A stretch of DNA of 64,000 nt, from positions 7,750,001 to 7,814,000 of the forward strand of contig CM034107.1 of the NCBI GenBank assembly GCA_019914945.1, in the 5' to 3' direction. Under the pieces are notes generated by a model. The model was not told where the DNA came from and searched no databases. It saw nothing but the letters and a program-made list of their open reading frames with translations. Shown here in pieces: positions 1 through 8,711 of the stretch. Every line of letters begins with the position of its first letter. Position 1 is the stretch's first letter. A program made the translations under genes and the position numbers. The DNA is from Typha latifolia (taxonomy: Eukaryota > Streptophyta > Magnoliopsida > Poales > Typhaceae).

Positions 1-190
1 AAACAGATTTGACTCGACCAACCGACCTTCTCCAACTGCTTCCCATGCCCGAGCAAATCTAGAAAGATATTTCAATGGACTTCATTGATGTCCTACCAAC
101 CGTCCAAGATTAATCAGTTATCATGGTGGTGGTCGGCTACCTCTCCAACTATGCGCGCTTCTTAGTGCTCGGTCACTCTACACCAAAAGA
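1..190 (+). pseudogene. Ty3/gypsy integrase core fragment
   Basis: A frame read from about position 35 gives a decayed integrase stretch: LQLLPMPEQI, stop, then KDISMDFIDV with the first catalytic Asp context, then after another stop VIMVVVGYLSNYARF. This matches the DISMDFIEG...VVVDRLSKYAHF block that is intact in the other Ty3 copies of this window (for example near 33430). At least two stops interrupt it. It is cut by the window edge on the left and by an LTR at 206 on the right, where chromodomain and polypurine tract are missing. Seen: the motif order and stops. Inferred: remnant of an A/B-type chromovirus. Confidence 0.75.
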
Positions 191-205
191 AAGGTCATGA
201 AGGTC

Positions 206-788
206 TGATGTGATTCGGATCACACTGAGTCATCTCAAGCATGGATACAACCTATGGGATCTATTTCTTGTTTAGTTTTAGTTATTTTCTTCAGAAAAAT
301 AAGGATTCTGGATGTTGCATTAGAATGCGAGGAGGTCACGTTCGAACACCCGTTGTGAACACCTACAGTCGTTCACATTGACAAAGAACACAAATTGTGC
401 GTTCAAATGCGCTAAAGCCCATTCAAACGCACGCGTGCGAACGCCTACATACGTTCGCATCGATAGTGAACGTGAATTGCGCGTTCGAACATGCAAGACC
501 CCATTCTAAGGTTATTATTTGTCAATTTAGCTTGTTAGGTTAGCCTCTAAAGATGTGGATGGCAACCTAAAGGATGATTATGAATGAATATTGAATTTCC
601 TTCCCTCCCTTCTCTACCCTAACTCTCCTCCTTCCCTCCTCATTCAAGCCCTAGCCGTGTGTCGTCTTGTCACTGGTTACCTCTAATCTCCCTCGACTAT
701 CAAGTCCTCCCTTCTCCTTGGGATCCCGACCAACTTCTGCCCCCCTCATCCTATCCCATCAACACCACATGCCACACAATCCATCACC
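206..788 (+). mobile_element. Mosaic LTR, B-type start with A-like downstream half
   Basis: It starts TGATGTGATTCGGATC like LTR-B (TGATACGATTCGGAC) and carries several degenerate GCGTTCGAACGC units at about 330-510. The core promoter is CCTCTAAAGATGTGGATGGCAACC at about 545-568. Downstream, the segment at 685-740 (CTCCCTCGACTATCAAG, CTTGGGATCCCGACC) resembles the LTR-A R/U5 region rather than the LTR-B one. The terminal part is missing because another LTR begins at 789. No primer binding site belongs to it. It is a partial LTR that may be recombinant. Confidence 0.65.
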
Positions 789-1656
789 TAACACAATTCA
801 GACTTCACTGATGTCGTCTCGAGCATGGATATACCTTATGGGTGTCCTTTCTTATTGTGTTAGTATTTTATTAAAAAAAAATAAGATTTCTGTAGGTTGT
901 GTTCGAACGTGGATGGGTGCATTAAAATGCACTTGCGAACGCCCGCAATCGTTTGCAAATACAGAGAGTGGGAATTGTGCGTTCGAACATGTTCGACCCC
1001 ATTCGAACGCACACGTGCAAATGCCTACATACGTTTGCATTGACAAAGAACGTAATTGGTGCGTTCGAACGCATTTGACTTCGTTCGAATGCGGTTGGCG
1101 AAAATCCACTATTTCTAGGGTTAATAATTATTATTTTTGACTTGTATGGTTAGCCTCTTAAGGTGTGAATCAACCAAGAAGGGAAGAATCCACTATTCCT
1201 CTCCTCTCTCGTTCCCTCATCCCACGGTTCTGCCGCCTCTAGCCTCCCTCGACCGGCCACTATCCCTAGTCCCTTCGGGGCAGGCGGCCCACTCCTCCCC
1301 CTTCTTCAAATCTCTCTACCTTTGCCCTAACCCTTTCAACCATCCATAATTCTACAACTACCACCTTCCTTACTAGTGCCACCCCATTACTGCTAGCTTA
1401 CCACCTCCATAATCCACCTAGGATCTTGTGCCCCCATCCATGGATCCAAAGAACGGACTCCCTGATGTTTGTCCACTTATCTAAAGATATCTCCAGATTC
1501 TGCCATCCGATTCAGCTGAAATTAGATTCGTTGGAAATCTCTTTTCCAGGGCTACGACAATTATATCTTCAAAAATCCTCTTCTAAATTTCTGTGCAAGA
1601 TCTTGCCCAGATTTGAAAACGGATATATCAAACCTAATCCAGGAGAGATCATATCA
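789..1656 (+). mobile_element. LTR-B, near full length
   Basis: It begins TAACACAATTCAGACTTCACTG, a decayed TGATACGATTCGGACTTCACCG, and ends GAGATCATATCA immediately before a primer binding site, so it acts as a 5' LTR on the plus strand. The motif array lies at about 900-1090 and includes a perfect GCGTTCGAACGC at 1061-1072. The promoter core is GGTTAGCCTCTTAAGG near 1150. The LTR-B R/U5 text (CTTCGGGGCAGGCGGCCC, GATCTTGTGCCCCCATCC) follows. It is 868 bp long, comparable with the other B copies (850-942 bp). Confidence 0.8.
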
Positions 1657-1660
1657 AAAG

Positions 1661-1672
1661 TGGTGTCAGAGC
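1661..1672 (+). other. Primer binding site (tRNA-iMet)
   Basis: TGGTGTCAGAGC lies four bases after the LTR end. It differs by one base from TGGTATCAGAGC, the complement of the 3' end of plant initiator tRNA-Met. It fixes the plus orientation and the LTR end at 1656. Confidence 0.85.
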
Positions 1673-1689
1673 CACCGTTTCTCGGACAG

Positions 1690-2427
1690 CAAAACGAGGA
1701 GGGGGAAATGGCTGCAAGAACTTCCATCCACGGAACTGCCCGACCGTATTTGAATATGGATGAGCCTAGCGTTCAAGCCATGATTGGATCACTTTCCGAA
1801 CATATGGCTATCAATAATCAGATGATGAACGAGATAATGCAGGAAATACGAGCGACAAGACAAGCCATGGTGATTGAAAATGCATCAACGACTCCCTGAC
1901 GCGAGTCTACCACCATGAACCTATCGCACCAGTTCAGAACCTTCACCAGCAAGATCGAGCTTCTACACCCCGATCCATGGTCAACCAAAATGAACCGCCG
2001 CCGACTACAATGGAATCTGCAACCATTGTAGCAGCCCTCGAAACCTCCACATATTTCCATGCATTGCAGACCTCGCCGACATACCACGAAAGGCTGGCCG
2101 CATCCTTTCTGATCCCTGTAGAAGCAACGAAGTGTCCGGCTTCAAGGCAACAGTTTCCATCGGCGAGCCTGACAGTTAGAAATGTTCTTTGGACGTCAGA
2201 ACGGAGTTCTTCGATGAGTTGCCAACCGTGCGAACCACTGCTGAACGGAGGAAGACCACGCATGGCTGCTGGATATCCTCCATCTAGAATCCTCATCGGT
2301 GGTCACGAATATGACTCGGAACCGTGGATTCCGGCACTTGGGCTGCCTTACAGCACCACCCTATGCAACCATGGCGAGTCGGCAACCAGGAAGAAATCAC
2401 GTATGGCCTCCCCAACGATGATACCAC
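1690..2427 (+). pseudogene. gag N-terminal remnant plus unassigned leader sequence
   Basis: An ATG at 1708 opens a 63-codon frame to a stop at 1899. Its EPSVQAMIGSLSEHMA / NNQMMNEIMQEIRAT segment matches the first part of the gag of the B element at 31120-31340. Downstream, 1977-2486 is an open frame that I do not recognise. Only PPPTTMES and a proline-rich patch resemble the B-element gag leader. It is cut at 2428 by LTR-A. No gag capsid core or zinc knuckle remains. Seen: the short gag match. Inferred: the rest is decayed or replaced gag. Confidence 0.55.
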
Positions 2428-3212
2428 TGATACATTTAGTTAGGATATTTTCTTATTGCATTAGTTGTTTATTTTCATTAAAATAAAATGTCAGTAAGTC
2501 GTATTCGAACGTAGGAGGCGTCGCGTTCGAATGTAGGAGGGGTTGCGTTCGAACGCCCTTGCAAACGCCTACATCAAGTTCGCAAATACAAAGAACGCAT
2601 ATTGTGCGTTTGAACGCGATCGGGCGATTTCGATCACCTGCATCGCGTTCGCATATATAGAGAACGCCTTTTGTGTGTTCGAACGCGATCAGCGGAAATC
2701 CTCTAGAACTAGGGTTACTTATTATTTTAGGACTTGTTGGCTAGCCTCTATAAATATGTGGATGGCAGCCAACTTCATTATGCTATTGGATTATTGATTT
2801 CTTGCCTCTCTATCATTTATCTACCCTAATCTCCCTCCCCCCTCTTCACCATCCTTCCACCTCTACCATTGGCAAGGTTTCTCCTAACTTCTAATCTCCC
2901 TCGACTATCGAGCCACCCCTCTTCTTTGGGATCTCGACTACTTCATTCCCTTCGTCTATATCCCTAAATCACATCCACAATCCACCTTCATCTCCATATC
3001 CATCCATAACCCTAACATCCACTCCACCCGTCACCACCACCATGACCCATATTATTCTATGTTTTCGTCCCTGCTATAGTTCGAATGTGCAAAGGGTTTA
3101 AATACGAAAGTTGGAGACCAGGATCTAATACAATTGGTTTCGTAATTTTCTGACTACCAAAGAATATCAAAGGAATCGTTACGTAGCCTACCTTTAGTCC
3201 GAGAATCTATCA
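2428..3212 (+). mobile_element. LTR-A, full length (5' LTR)
   Basis: Ends are TGATACATTTAGTTAGG and CTATCA (785 bp). The U3 carries two units of the GCGTTCGAACGC cassette (about 2505-2695, perfect palindrome at 2545-2556). A TATAAATA box at 2749-2756 lies within CTAGCCTCTATAAATATGTGG. The pyrimidine-rich leader follows, then the AT-rich U5 with GCGAAGGGCGTAAATACG-type text. The tandem primer binding sites directly after it show it is a 5' LTR. It cuts off the gag remnant on its left. Confidence 0.9.
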
Positions 3213-3215
3213 ATT

Positions 3216-3248
3216 TGGTATCAGAGCTTATCAAAGTGGTATCAGAGC
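3216..3248 (+). other. Tandem pair of primer binding sites
   Basis: TGGTATCAGAGC occurs at 3216-3227 and again at 3237-3248, a period of 21 bp, with TTATCA between them. Both copies match the initiator tRNA-Met 3' end perfectly. One PBS is normal. Pairs recur after other LTR-A/C copies (12535, 44697), and an eight-copy array lies at 40474-40626. Confidence 0.85.
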
Positions 3249-3261
3249 CTATCAGCCACGT

Positions 3262-4023
3262 GTGGCCGAGAATCAAGCTAAGGAAGGTGATCAGCATCTA
3301 GCGCCCACCGATTGGCCACACTGGGGCTGCCCTTCCACGACGGGTCCAAAAACTCAGCTCCTCTCTAGGCCGACCGAGCCTCCACTGCTGTGCCATCTCC
3401 AGCAACTTACATCTTCACCAATGGAGGAAGAGGATAGCAACCCTAGCTCGCAAGCCACCGGAAGGCCGACCAGCAAAATGGTCATTTTCCTCGGTCACCC
3501 CTCAACCAAACCCACGCCGTTCGTAGCCCCTGCGACCAGCGAACGACTGACGGTGACCCTCTACAACCTTGTAAGAAATAGTAGCTATGAGGCTGCCTTC
3601 CAGAGCTTACCAGCGACATGCACCACGTCGGATGATTCCCTTTCGACGATTGCCAGCCTATCGGACAATTGCATGAATAAAGGATCATCGACCGGAGCAC
3701 TTGAGAAGAAAAATATCAAAATCCTACTCTCAGTTTCGAAGTATCGCGATCTTGAGGAAGAAGAAGGGACCAAGCTCGAACTGTTGCTTTTCCGGCACGG
3801 TGACTACTCCAGCGACCTTCCACCATTCTCCTCGGACGATCGACGGCCGACCGTGCTAGCGTCGTCACCGGCGATGACGTTGCAGCTCGCCGCCGAGCTA
3901 CAACTTGAAGGAGAAGCTGGCCATCGACATCTCCATAAAGACCTCGTGGGCCACTACTTTTTTCACCCATATGGCCGAAAGCTTCCTGCCATGGCTGTGA
4001 CTAAACAACAAAGAAGGAGATGA
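3262..4023 (+). CDS. GC-rich non-retroviral ORF inside a short LTR-A element (unknown)
   Basis: A 253-codon open frame starts 14 bp after the second primer binding site and lies between two LTR-A copies. I recognise no gag, protease, RT or integrase motif, and I do not know its function. The product is hydrophilic, rich in Pro, Ser, Thr and acidic clusters (MEEEDSN, LEEEEGTKLE), with no clear signal peptide or membrane segment. Base composition is visibly more GC-rich than the flanking LTRs. Its C-terminal part (KDLVGHYFFHPYGR) resembles a segment next to another LTR-A at 27835-27940 (RDLVDSYFPIPDGR), so it belongs to a repeated, diverged cargo. The start at 3262 is simply the first ATG. It may be a captured host fragment or a gag too diverged to recognise. 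Whether it is translated is unknown. Confidence 0.4.
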   Translation: MAENQAKEGDQHLAPTDWPHWGCPSTTGPKTQLLSRPTEPPLLCHLQQLTSSPMEEEDSNPSSQATGRPTSKMVIFLGHPSTKPTPFVAPATSERLTVTLYNLVRNSSYEAAFQSLPATCTTSDDSLSTIASLSDNCMNKGSSTGALEKKNIKILLSVSKYRDLEEEEGTKLELLLFRHGDYSSDLPPFSSDDRRPTVLASSPAMTLQLAAELQLEGEAGHRHLHKDLVGHYFFHPYGRKLPAMAVTKQQRRR

Positions 4024-4064
4024 AGATTTTGTTTATGTCAACCTTCCATAGCAGTTGACCGCCA

Positions 4065-4292
4065 TGAAACACTTAGTTAGGATTTTTTTTATTACATTAG
4101 TTTTTTATTTTTATTAAACTAAAATTCCTGTAAGTCATGTTCAAGCGCCCTTGCGAATGCATGCATCAAGTTTGCAAATACAGAGAACACATATTGTGCG
4201 TTTGAACGCCTGCATCACGCTCACATACAGTAAACGTCTTTTGTGCGTTCGAATGCGATCAGCGAGAATTCTCTAGAATTAGGGTTACTTAT
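4065..4292 (+). mobile_element. LTR-A, 5' 228 bp only (3' LTR of the short element)
   Basis: TGAAACACTTAGTTAGGATT matches the LTR-A start, and the U3 motif region follows (4135-4260). The copy stops inside AGGGTTACTTATTG, where the copia LTR begins. With 2428-3212 it brackets the cargo ORF as a compact non-autonomous element. No purine-rich tract precedes it, unlike the other A elements. The rest of this LTR is not found beyond the copia element. Confidence 0.75.
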
Positions 4293-4757
4293 TGTTGAAT
4301 AATCCCTTGACACAAGTATGTATCTAAATACTAGGCAATGATATCACTCGTTCGCTTAAGTAAAAGTCCGAAAAAATATTAAGAACGAAAGCAGAGATGA
4401 ACGCCAAGATTTTAACGTAGAAAAACCCAAACAGGAAAAAACCACGAATCCAAACTCGGATCAAAACCAATCACTAGAATAGTAGCAGTTACAAGACTGA
4501 CTGACAAAACAACTTGTCGATCCAAACGACTTTCTTCCTCTCAGTCTTGCTCGCTAGAACCCATGATTCACTACTTCTCGTGATTGAAGTCCAACCTCAG
4601 TAGCCCTCGAGATTGATCTTTCGTCTATATAGCCATTAAGACGAAAGACTAAGTTTTGTAGATGAGTAGAACCTTGTTAGTTGAAGAACCGATGTAGCCT
4701 CAAGAAGTCTCCTTCAATAATGCTTCTTCAACCACCCTCGAGTTAGGGCATCACAAT

Positions 4758-4770
4758 CTTTATATATGAT
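4758..4770 (-). promoter_or_regulatory. TATA box of copia LTR
   Basis: ATCATATATAAAG on the minus strand lies about 70 bp downstream of the motif array, between the array and the presumed leader. This is the same order (array, then TATA) as in LTR-A. Confidence 0.55.
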
Positions 4771-4837
4771 CTCCTAGATAGAGCTAAATCCAAGTTTTAT
4801 CTGAACTCAAAAAATCCAAGATTTTCAAACTTCGTTG

Positions 4838-5296
4838 GTGCGTTCGAACACGGCACGGGTGCGTTCGAACAGGCCCAAGTGCGTTCCAAAGCGGCATGGG
4901 TGCGTTCGAACGGCCTGACTTGATCTCAGGTGCGTTCGAACAGGCCCAAGTGTGTTCGAACAGGCCCAAGTGTGTTCGAACGCGACAGCTTGAACTTTTC
5001 AGGTTGCGTTCGTACGCGTTTGTGAACGCAGTTCTCGGTCTGTGTGAACGCAAGTACCCGCGTTCGAACGCGTTTGTGAACGCAACTCTCAATCTGTGTG
5101 AACGGAACTACCCGCGTTTGAATGCATTTGTGAACGCACCGCGTTCGAACGCAGTGTGAACTCAACAGCTTTTCTCCAATAATCTTGCAATTATTTTGTG
5201 AACGCAACTCTCAGTCTGTGTGAACGGAACTACCCGCGTTTGAATGCATTTGTGAACGCACCGCGTTCGAACGCGGTGTGAACTCAACAGCTTTTC
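4838..5296 (-). repeat. GCGTTCGAACGC tandem array in copia LTR
   Basis: About 460 bp with many exact or one-base variants of GCGTTCGAACGC (perfect at 5060-5071, 5141-5152, 5263-5274). Two units of about 100 bp are nearly identical (5075-5175 and 5197-5296), and a shorter unit of about 50 bp precedes them at about 5024. Between palindromes the minus strand reads GCGTTCACACAGACCGAGAAC. This parallels GCGTTCGCACATACAGAGAAC in LTR-A, so the two arrays are homologous and lie in the same orientation relative to transcription. Confidence 0.85.
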
Positions 5297-5668
5297 TAGA
5301 CTTGTATAAAGCTCATATACATCTATAAATACTTGTATAAAGCTTGTATAAAGATTTTCTAGACTTGTATAAAGCTCATAGACTTCAAACCAGAGATTCA
5401 AAATGAGCATTCAACAAGTCTAGAAGATTTAGCACAATAGTTCCTGCAAATAAAAAATATACCAATACAAGATCAAGTGTAAATAACTAGAATTAAATAA
5501 CAATCCAAACACAAGTTATCAAGCAAGCAGTTCACAAGTACTCATGCAAAGTTTTTATGCAGTAAACATAAGCTAGTAAACTCAAACCAGTAAACTCCCC
5601 CTACGCCAGTACTACCCCTACACCAGTAAACTCCTAAACTCTAAACACACGTGTACACTCACACACAT

Positions 5669-5682
5669 TCTCCTCCTTTTTG
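5669..5682 (-). other. Copia polypurine tract
   Basis: AAAAAGGAGGAGAA on the minus strand abuts the LTR start. This is the expected plus-strand primer site and sets the 3' LTR boundary. Confidence 0.8.
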
Positions 5683-5963
5683 GCAAAAATGCCAAAAACT
5701 AGGACCTCGGAGGGAATTGACGATGAAGAATCGACAACACGGAGTCGAGTACGGTCCCCTGACGAGCTTGCTCAGCTCGTAAATCATTCACGACCGAATT
5801 GAGGTCCTGCACCTGAGTGCTAAGCTGATTAAAATGGTCAGAGAACTGTGGTAACTCCCCCTCAGTATGAGATGAATCATCGTCAGAACTGTCATCAGAA
5901 ATGTTGAGGTGTGATGAATATCTAGTGGCGGAAGAGGAGGACGGCTTGAGAGGAGGCGACTAA
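5683..5963 (-). other. Copia 3' untranslated spacer
   Basis: This holds the region between the env-like frame and the polypurine tract. Its minus-strand sequence includes an acidic/serine-rich decayed coding tail (near 5860-5960), probably the C-terminal end of the env-like ORF after its stop. No separate gene is visible. Confidence 0.4.
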
Positions 5964-6733
5964 TCATGAGCTTGACTGCTTAAGAGTTATCTGATCCAAC
6001 GGTTTTTGAGAAGTAAGCGAAGCTTCTGAGACATCCACTTGCACCCCACTCTGAGTGCACAAATTGGTAATAAAAATACCAAACGGCAACCCTTCACAAG
6101 GTGCTTCTTTCTGTGCAGCTGTTAGAATGGAATCGTATATCACCTCAGCCAAATCAATAGAAACTCCTAACAGTATCGCATGAAGGAGGAAGGCACGATC
6201 TGGACTAATACTGGAATGTCGAGTCTTGCGGGTGATGTTGTAAAGACAAAACAGGTGAAGCATGCGAGCCACTGATGTCAGTTTCGCATGAGGCATCATG
6301 TTTCCTTTCCAACGTTCCCCTTTGATTAACACAGTACCAACATAGTATTGAACATCAGGAAGTGGAGCTGACGATGGATACTGGAACTCGCCATCAGGAA
6401 GTTGGAGTTCAGCACGAATGACATCGGAGTCCAAGTATATCGAAACTCCACGAATAGTAGAATGTATACAGCGTTACTGAAAAATTCCCTGACAACTTCC
6501 ACATATGCAGTCCCGTTCATTCGACACACAGACAACCATCCTCGCTCAGTAAATATCTATTCGATATCCAAGGCAGAAAAATTAGAAATAACCACTAGCT
6601 GTTCACAGATAACTGGTCGAGTGCCAAAATTATGTTTATATCGCCTTGCAGCCATAGATGTAGAAAACTTGGGAGCCGAAGATGGTGACGAAGGCGACCT
6701 TGGTTTCTTGGAAACTGCAGCTTTTCTGGGCAT
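5964..6733 (-). pseudogene. Env-like ORF of SIRE-type element ('putative plant transposon protein' domain)
   Basis: The minus strand starts MPRKAAVSKKPRSPSS at 6733 and continues KFSTSMAARRYKHN and SNFSALDIE, then an in-frame TAG. The same frame resumes with GWLSVCRMNGTAYVEVV and REFFSNAVY. A frameshift near 6440 leads into DSDVIRAELQLPDGEF and then AFLLHAILLGVSIDLAE / LPFGIFITNLCTQSGV. The last block is the hallmark of the plant transposon-protein domain found as ORF3 of SIRE/Maximus-like elements. The Lys/Arg/Ser-rich N-terminus is typical of that family. One stop and one frameshift make it a pseudogene. The function of this ORF is not established in any element. It appears to have its own promoter and leader intron upstream. 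Confidence 0.75.
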
Positions 6734-6734
6734 T

Positions 6735-6990
6735 CTAGAGAAAGAACAAGTCGCAAGATTCAACACATGCCCAAAGCATAAAAAAAGAAATCCAAAAAAT
6801 TCTACAAACCATGAAGGCCCTAAATAAAATCCATCATCCACTTGAAAACGCTAAGATATCACGTTCAATCGGACAAGAAACATCAAGATAGTAACTTTAA
6901 CATAATCGAAACTCAAAAACGCACGAAATCAATCAAGATCAAGAGACTCCATTGAATAAAAAAAATAAGAAAATTGATGGATGATCATAC
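6735..6990 (-). other. Candidate leader intron before the env-like ORF
   Basis: On the minus strand TTTTGCAAG|GTATGATC at 6990 is a good donor. GTTCTTTCTCTAG ending at 6735 is a pyrimidine-rich acceptor one base before the ATG at 6733. The 256-bp interval is T-rich and has no coding content. Donor, acceptor and size fit a plant 5' UTR intron. Splicing itself is inferred. Confidence 0.5.
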
Positions 6991-7190
6991 CTTGCAAAAG
7001 TGAAGAAAAACTAAAAGATTTGGCCGAAAGATGCTAGATCTGAAGGAGAACTACCCTCTAAAAGGGTTTGAAGTGAAAATTTTGATGGAAAAGACCAAGA
7101 TCTTGAAGATTTGAGAGGGAGAAAATGAAGGGTTTCTAGGGTTTGGAAGATGGAAGATGAAAACCCTTGGGTTCAGACGCACTATATAAA

Positions 7191-7200
7191 GAACCCTCGA
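7191..7200 (-). promoter_or_regulatory. Internal copia promoter, TATA box
   Basis: TTTATATAGT on the minus strand is followed by a pyrimidine-rich, AACCCTAG-containing leader of about 200 bp to the candidate donor at 6990. A GCGTTCGAACGC-type repeat block lies just upstream (7201-7279). Together they form a promoter-like unit for the env-like ORF. Confidence 0.5.
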
Positions 7201-7279
7201 GTGCGTTCAATCGCACTAGTCTGCGCGTTCGAATGCGCCAGTCACCGCGTTCGAACTCGAAAATCTTACTTTGAACGCC
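7201..7279 (-). repeat. GCGTTCGAACGC-type motifs upstream of the internal promoter
   Basis: Four to five degenerate copies (GCGTTCAATCGC, GCGTTCGAATGCGCC, GCGTTCGAACTCG, TTTGAACGCCCC) lie immediately upstream of the TATA box at 7191-7200, as in the LTRs. Confidence 0.7.
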
Positions 7280-8039
7280 CCTTTTTTTTAAAGAAAAAAA
7301 TCTAAGAAAAAAATCAAAAATCTTTTTGGAGATGCACTTCTAGAAATTCAAAATAGATTCAAGACATAGAATATGACAATCAAATGAAATAAGTCATACA
7401 CAGATCAATCAAATCATCAAAGGCATATTATAATCAATTCTAATGCATCAGTCAAAATTAAATTAATCTTGATTGATCATAATAATATGCATATGCAAGT
7501 TAAGCATAGATAGCATGAAACATTCTTCTTAAATAAACTTTCCTATTTAAACAATGATACAACACAGTAGTCAAACAGACTTAGTATTTAAATTTGCACT
7601 TTTCGACTTATTCTCCATAATAGAACAGGAATTTTTCCTGTAATTTTTTTTATACTTAAACTATATAAGTGCAATGATGGCTTTCACACATGAGTAGGTA
7701 GCCCTTTTCTTGTAGTACATATCAAACAATGTGCAAGAAGATATTCACAAATATCAAAAAAAAATTATTTAATTTGCAAGCAATGTACTGAGTTAAACTG
7801 GACTCTAAACACGATGGCTTTCACACTAACTCATTGTAGCCCTTTTCATTGATCTTTTATGAACACATTTGTGATGACAAAGCATGAGGTCAAACTGTGC
7901 AAATCAAAGTCAATAGTGAGCTATTTAAAAAATATTTCATGATGTCATGCTCACTCAAGAATATACACACGTTATGAGTGCATAAAATTCAGTTTAATTA
8001 TCATAAAAGTCGAGAGAGTGAATAAATCAGAAATGATAC
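7280..8039 (-). other. Copia spacer between RT and internal promoter
   Basis: AT-rich, no frame I can assign. It replaces the RNase H region, which should follow RT in copia elements. Repeated GATGGCTTTCACAC text at 7677 and 7811 suggests a local duplication. Nothing else is seen. Confidence 0.4.
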
Positions 8040-8711
8040 AATATACTACAAGTGGACAAAATTGACTAATTTGAAGTCCTAAAAAGAACTTCAACTCATC
8101 CATCATGCTCATCTCAAAATGACTATGCATGAGATCTGCAAACTCCTTAGCTAAAGATTGACTCGTTGCTCCGAAGACAATGTCATCCACATATATTTGT
8201 GCCACAACTAAACTCTTGGTCAACCATCTAATGAACAATGTCTTGTCCACTACTTCTCGAGTGAACCCCGCATCCACTAAAAAAGTGGTCAACTTCTCAT
8301 ACTAAGCTCTTGGAGCTTGTTTTAGCCCGTAGAGGGCCTTTTTCAATTTAAACACATGAGAAGGAAATTTTTGATCTTCGAACCCTTTCGGTCGTTCCAC
8401 ATAAACATATTCATTTAGAGTACCATTCAAGAAAGCACTTTTAACATCTATTTGAAACAATTTAAATTTTAAATAACAAGCAAGCAGTATACGAATAGCT
8501 CTAATCTAGCAATAGGAGCAAATGTTTCATCAAAATCTATACCCTCAACCTGACTATATCCCTGTGCTACTAGTCTAGCTTTATTTCGAACTATATTGCC
8601 ATGCTCATCACTTTTATTCTTGTCAATGACGTTCACTTTCTTAGGTCTAGGAACTAAATACAAAACATCATTCCTAGAAAATTGCTCTAATTCCTCATAC
8701 ATAGTATTAAC
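8040..8711 (-). pseudogene. Copia reverse transcriptase
   Basis: Minus-strand blocks in order: [18 protein letters not shown] and [16 protein letters not shown] / [11 protein letters not shown] (8702-8500), then shifted frames through [20 protein letters not shown] and [15 protein letters not shown], then TFLVDAGFTREVVDKTLF, the catalytic YVDDIVFG (about 8170-8195) and FFLGLQISQ. It is a recognisable copia RT with at least two frameshifts and stops. It ends abruptly near 8040 without RNase H. The YVDD residues are preserved. Confidence 0.85.

Larger units (their letters stand above)
4293..5667 (-). mobile_element. Copia 3' LTR
   Basis: On the minus strand it starts TGTGTGTGAGTGTACACG at 5667, right after the polypurine tract, and ends GGGATTATTCAACA at 4293 (1,375 bp). 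It contains the GCGTTCGAACGC array (4838-5296), then on the minus strand a TATA box (4758-4770), then the R/U5 part with CGTTAAAATCTTGGCG and GGTTTTTTCCTG leader text common in SIRE-type LTRs. The other LTR is missing, so age cannot be estimated. Confidence 0.8.

Noticed and set aside
2505..2695. GCGTTCGAACGC as a heat-shock element
   Set aside because: Heat-shock elements need GAA/TTC units spaced as nTTCnnGAAn; here TTC and GAA abut without the two-base gap, so the standard site is not formed.
6402..6827. 141-codon plus-strand frame
   Set aside because: It is antisense to the env-like pseudogene, whose motifs lie on the minus strand.
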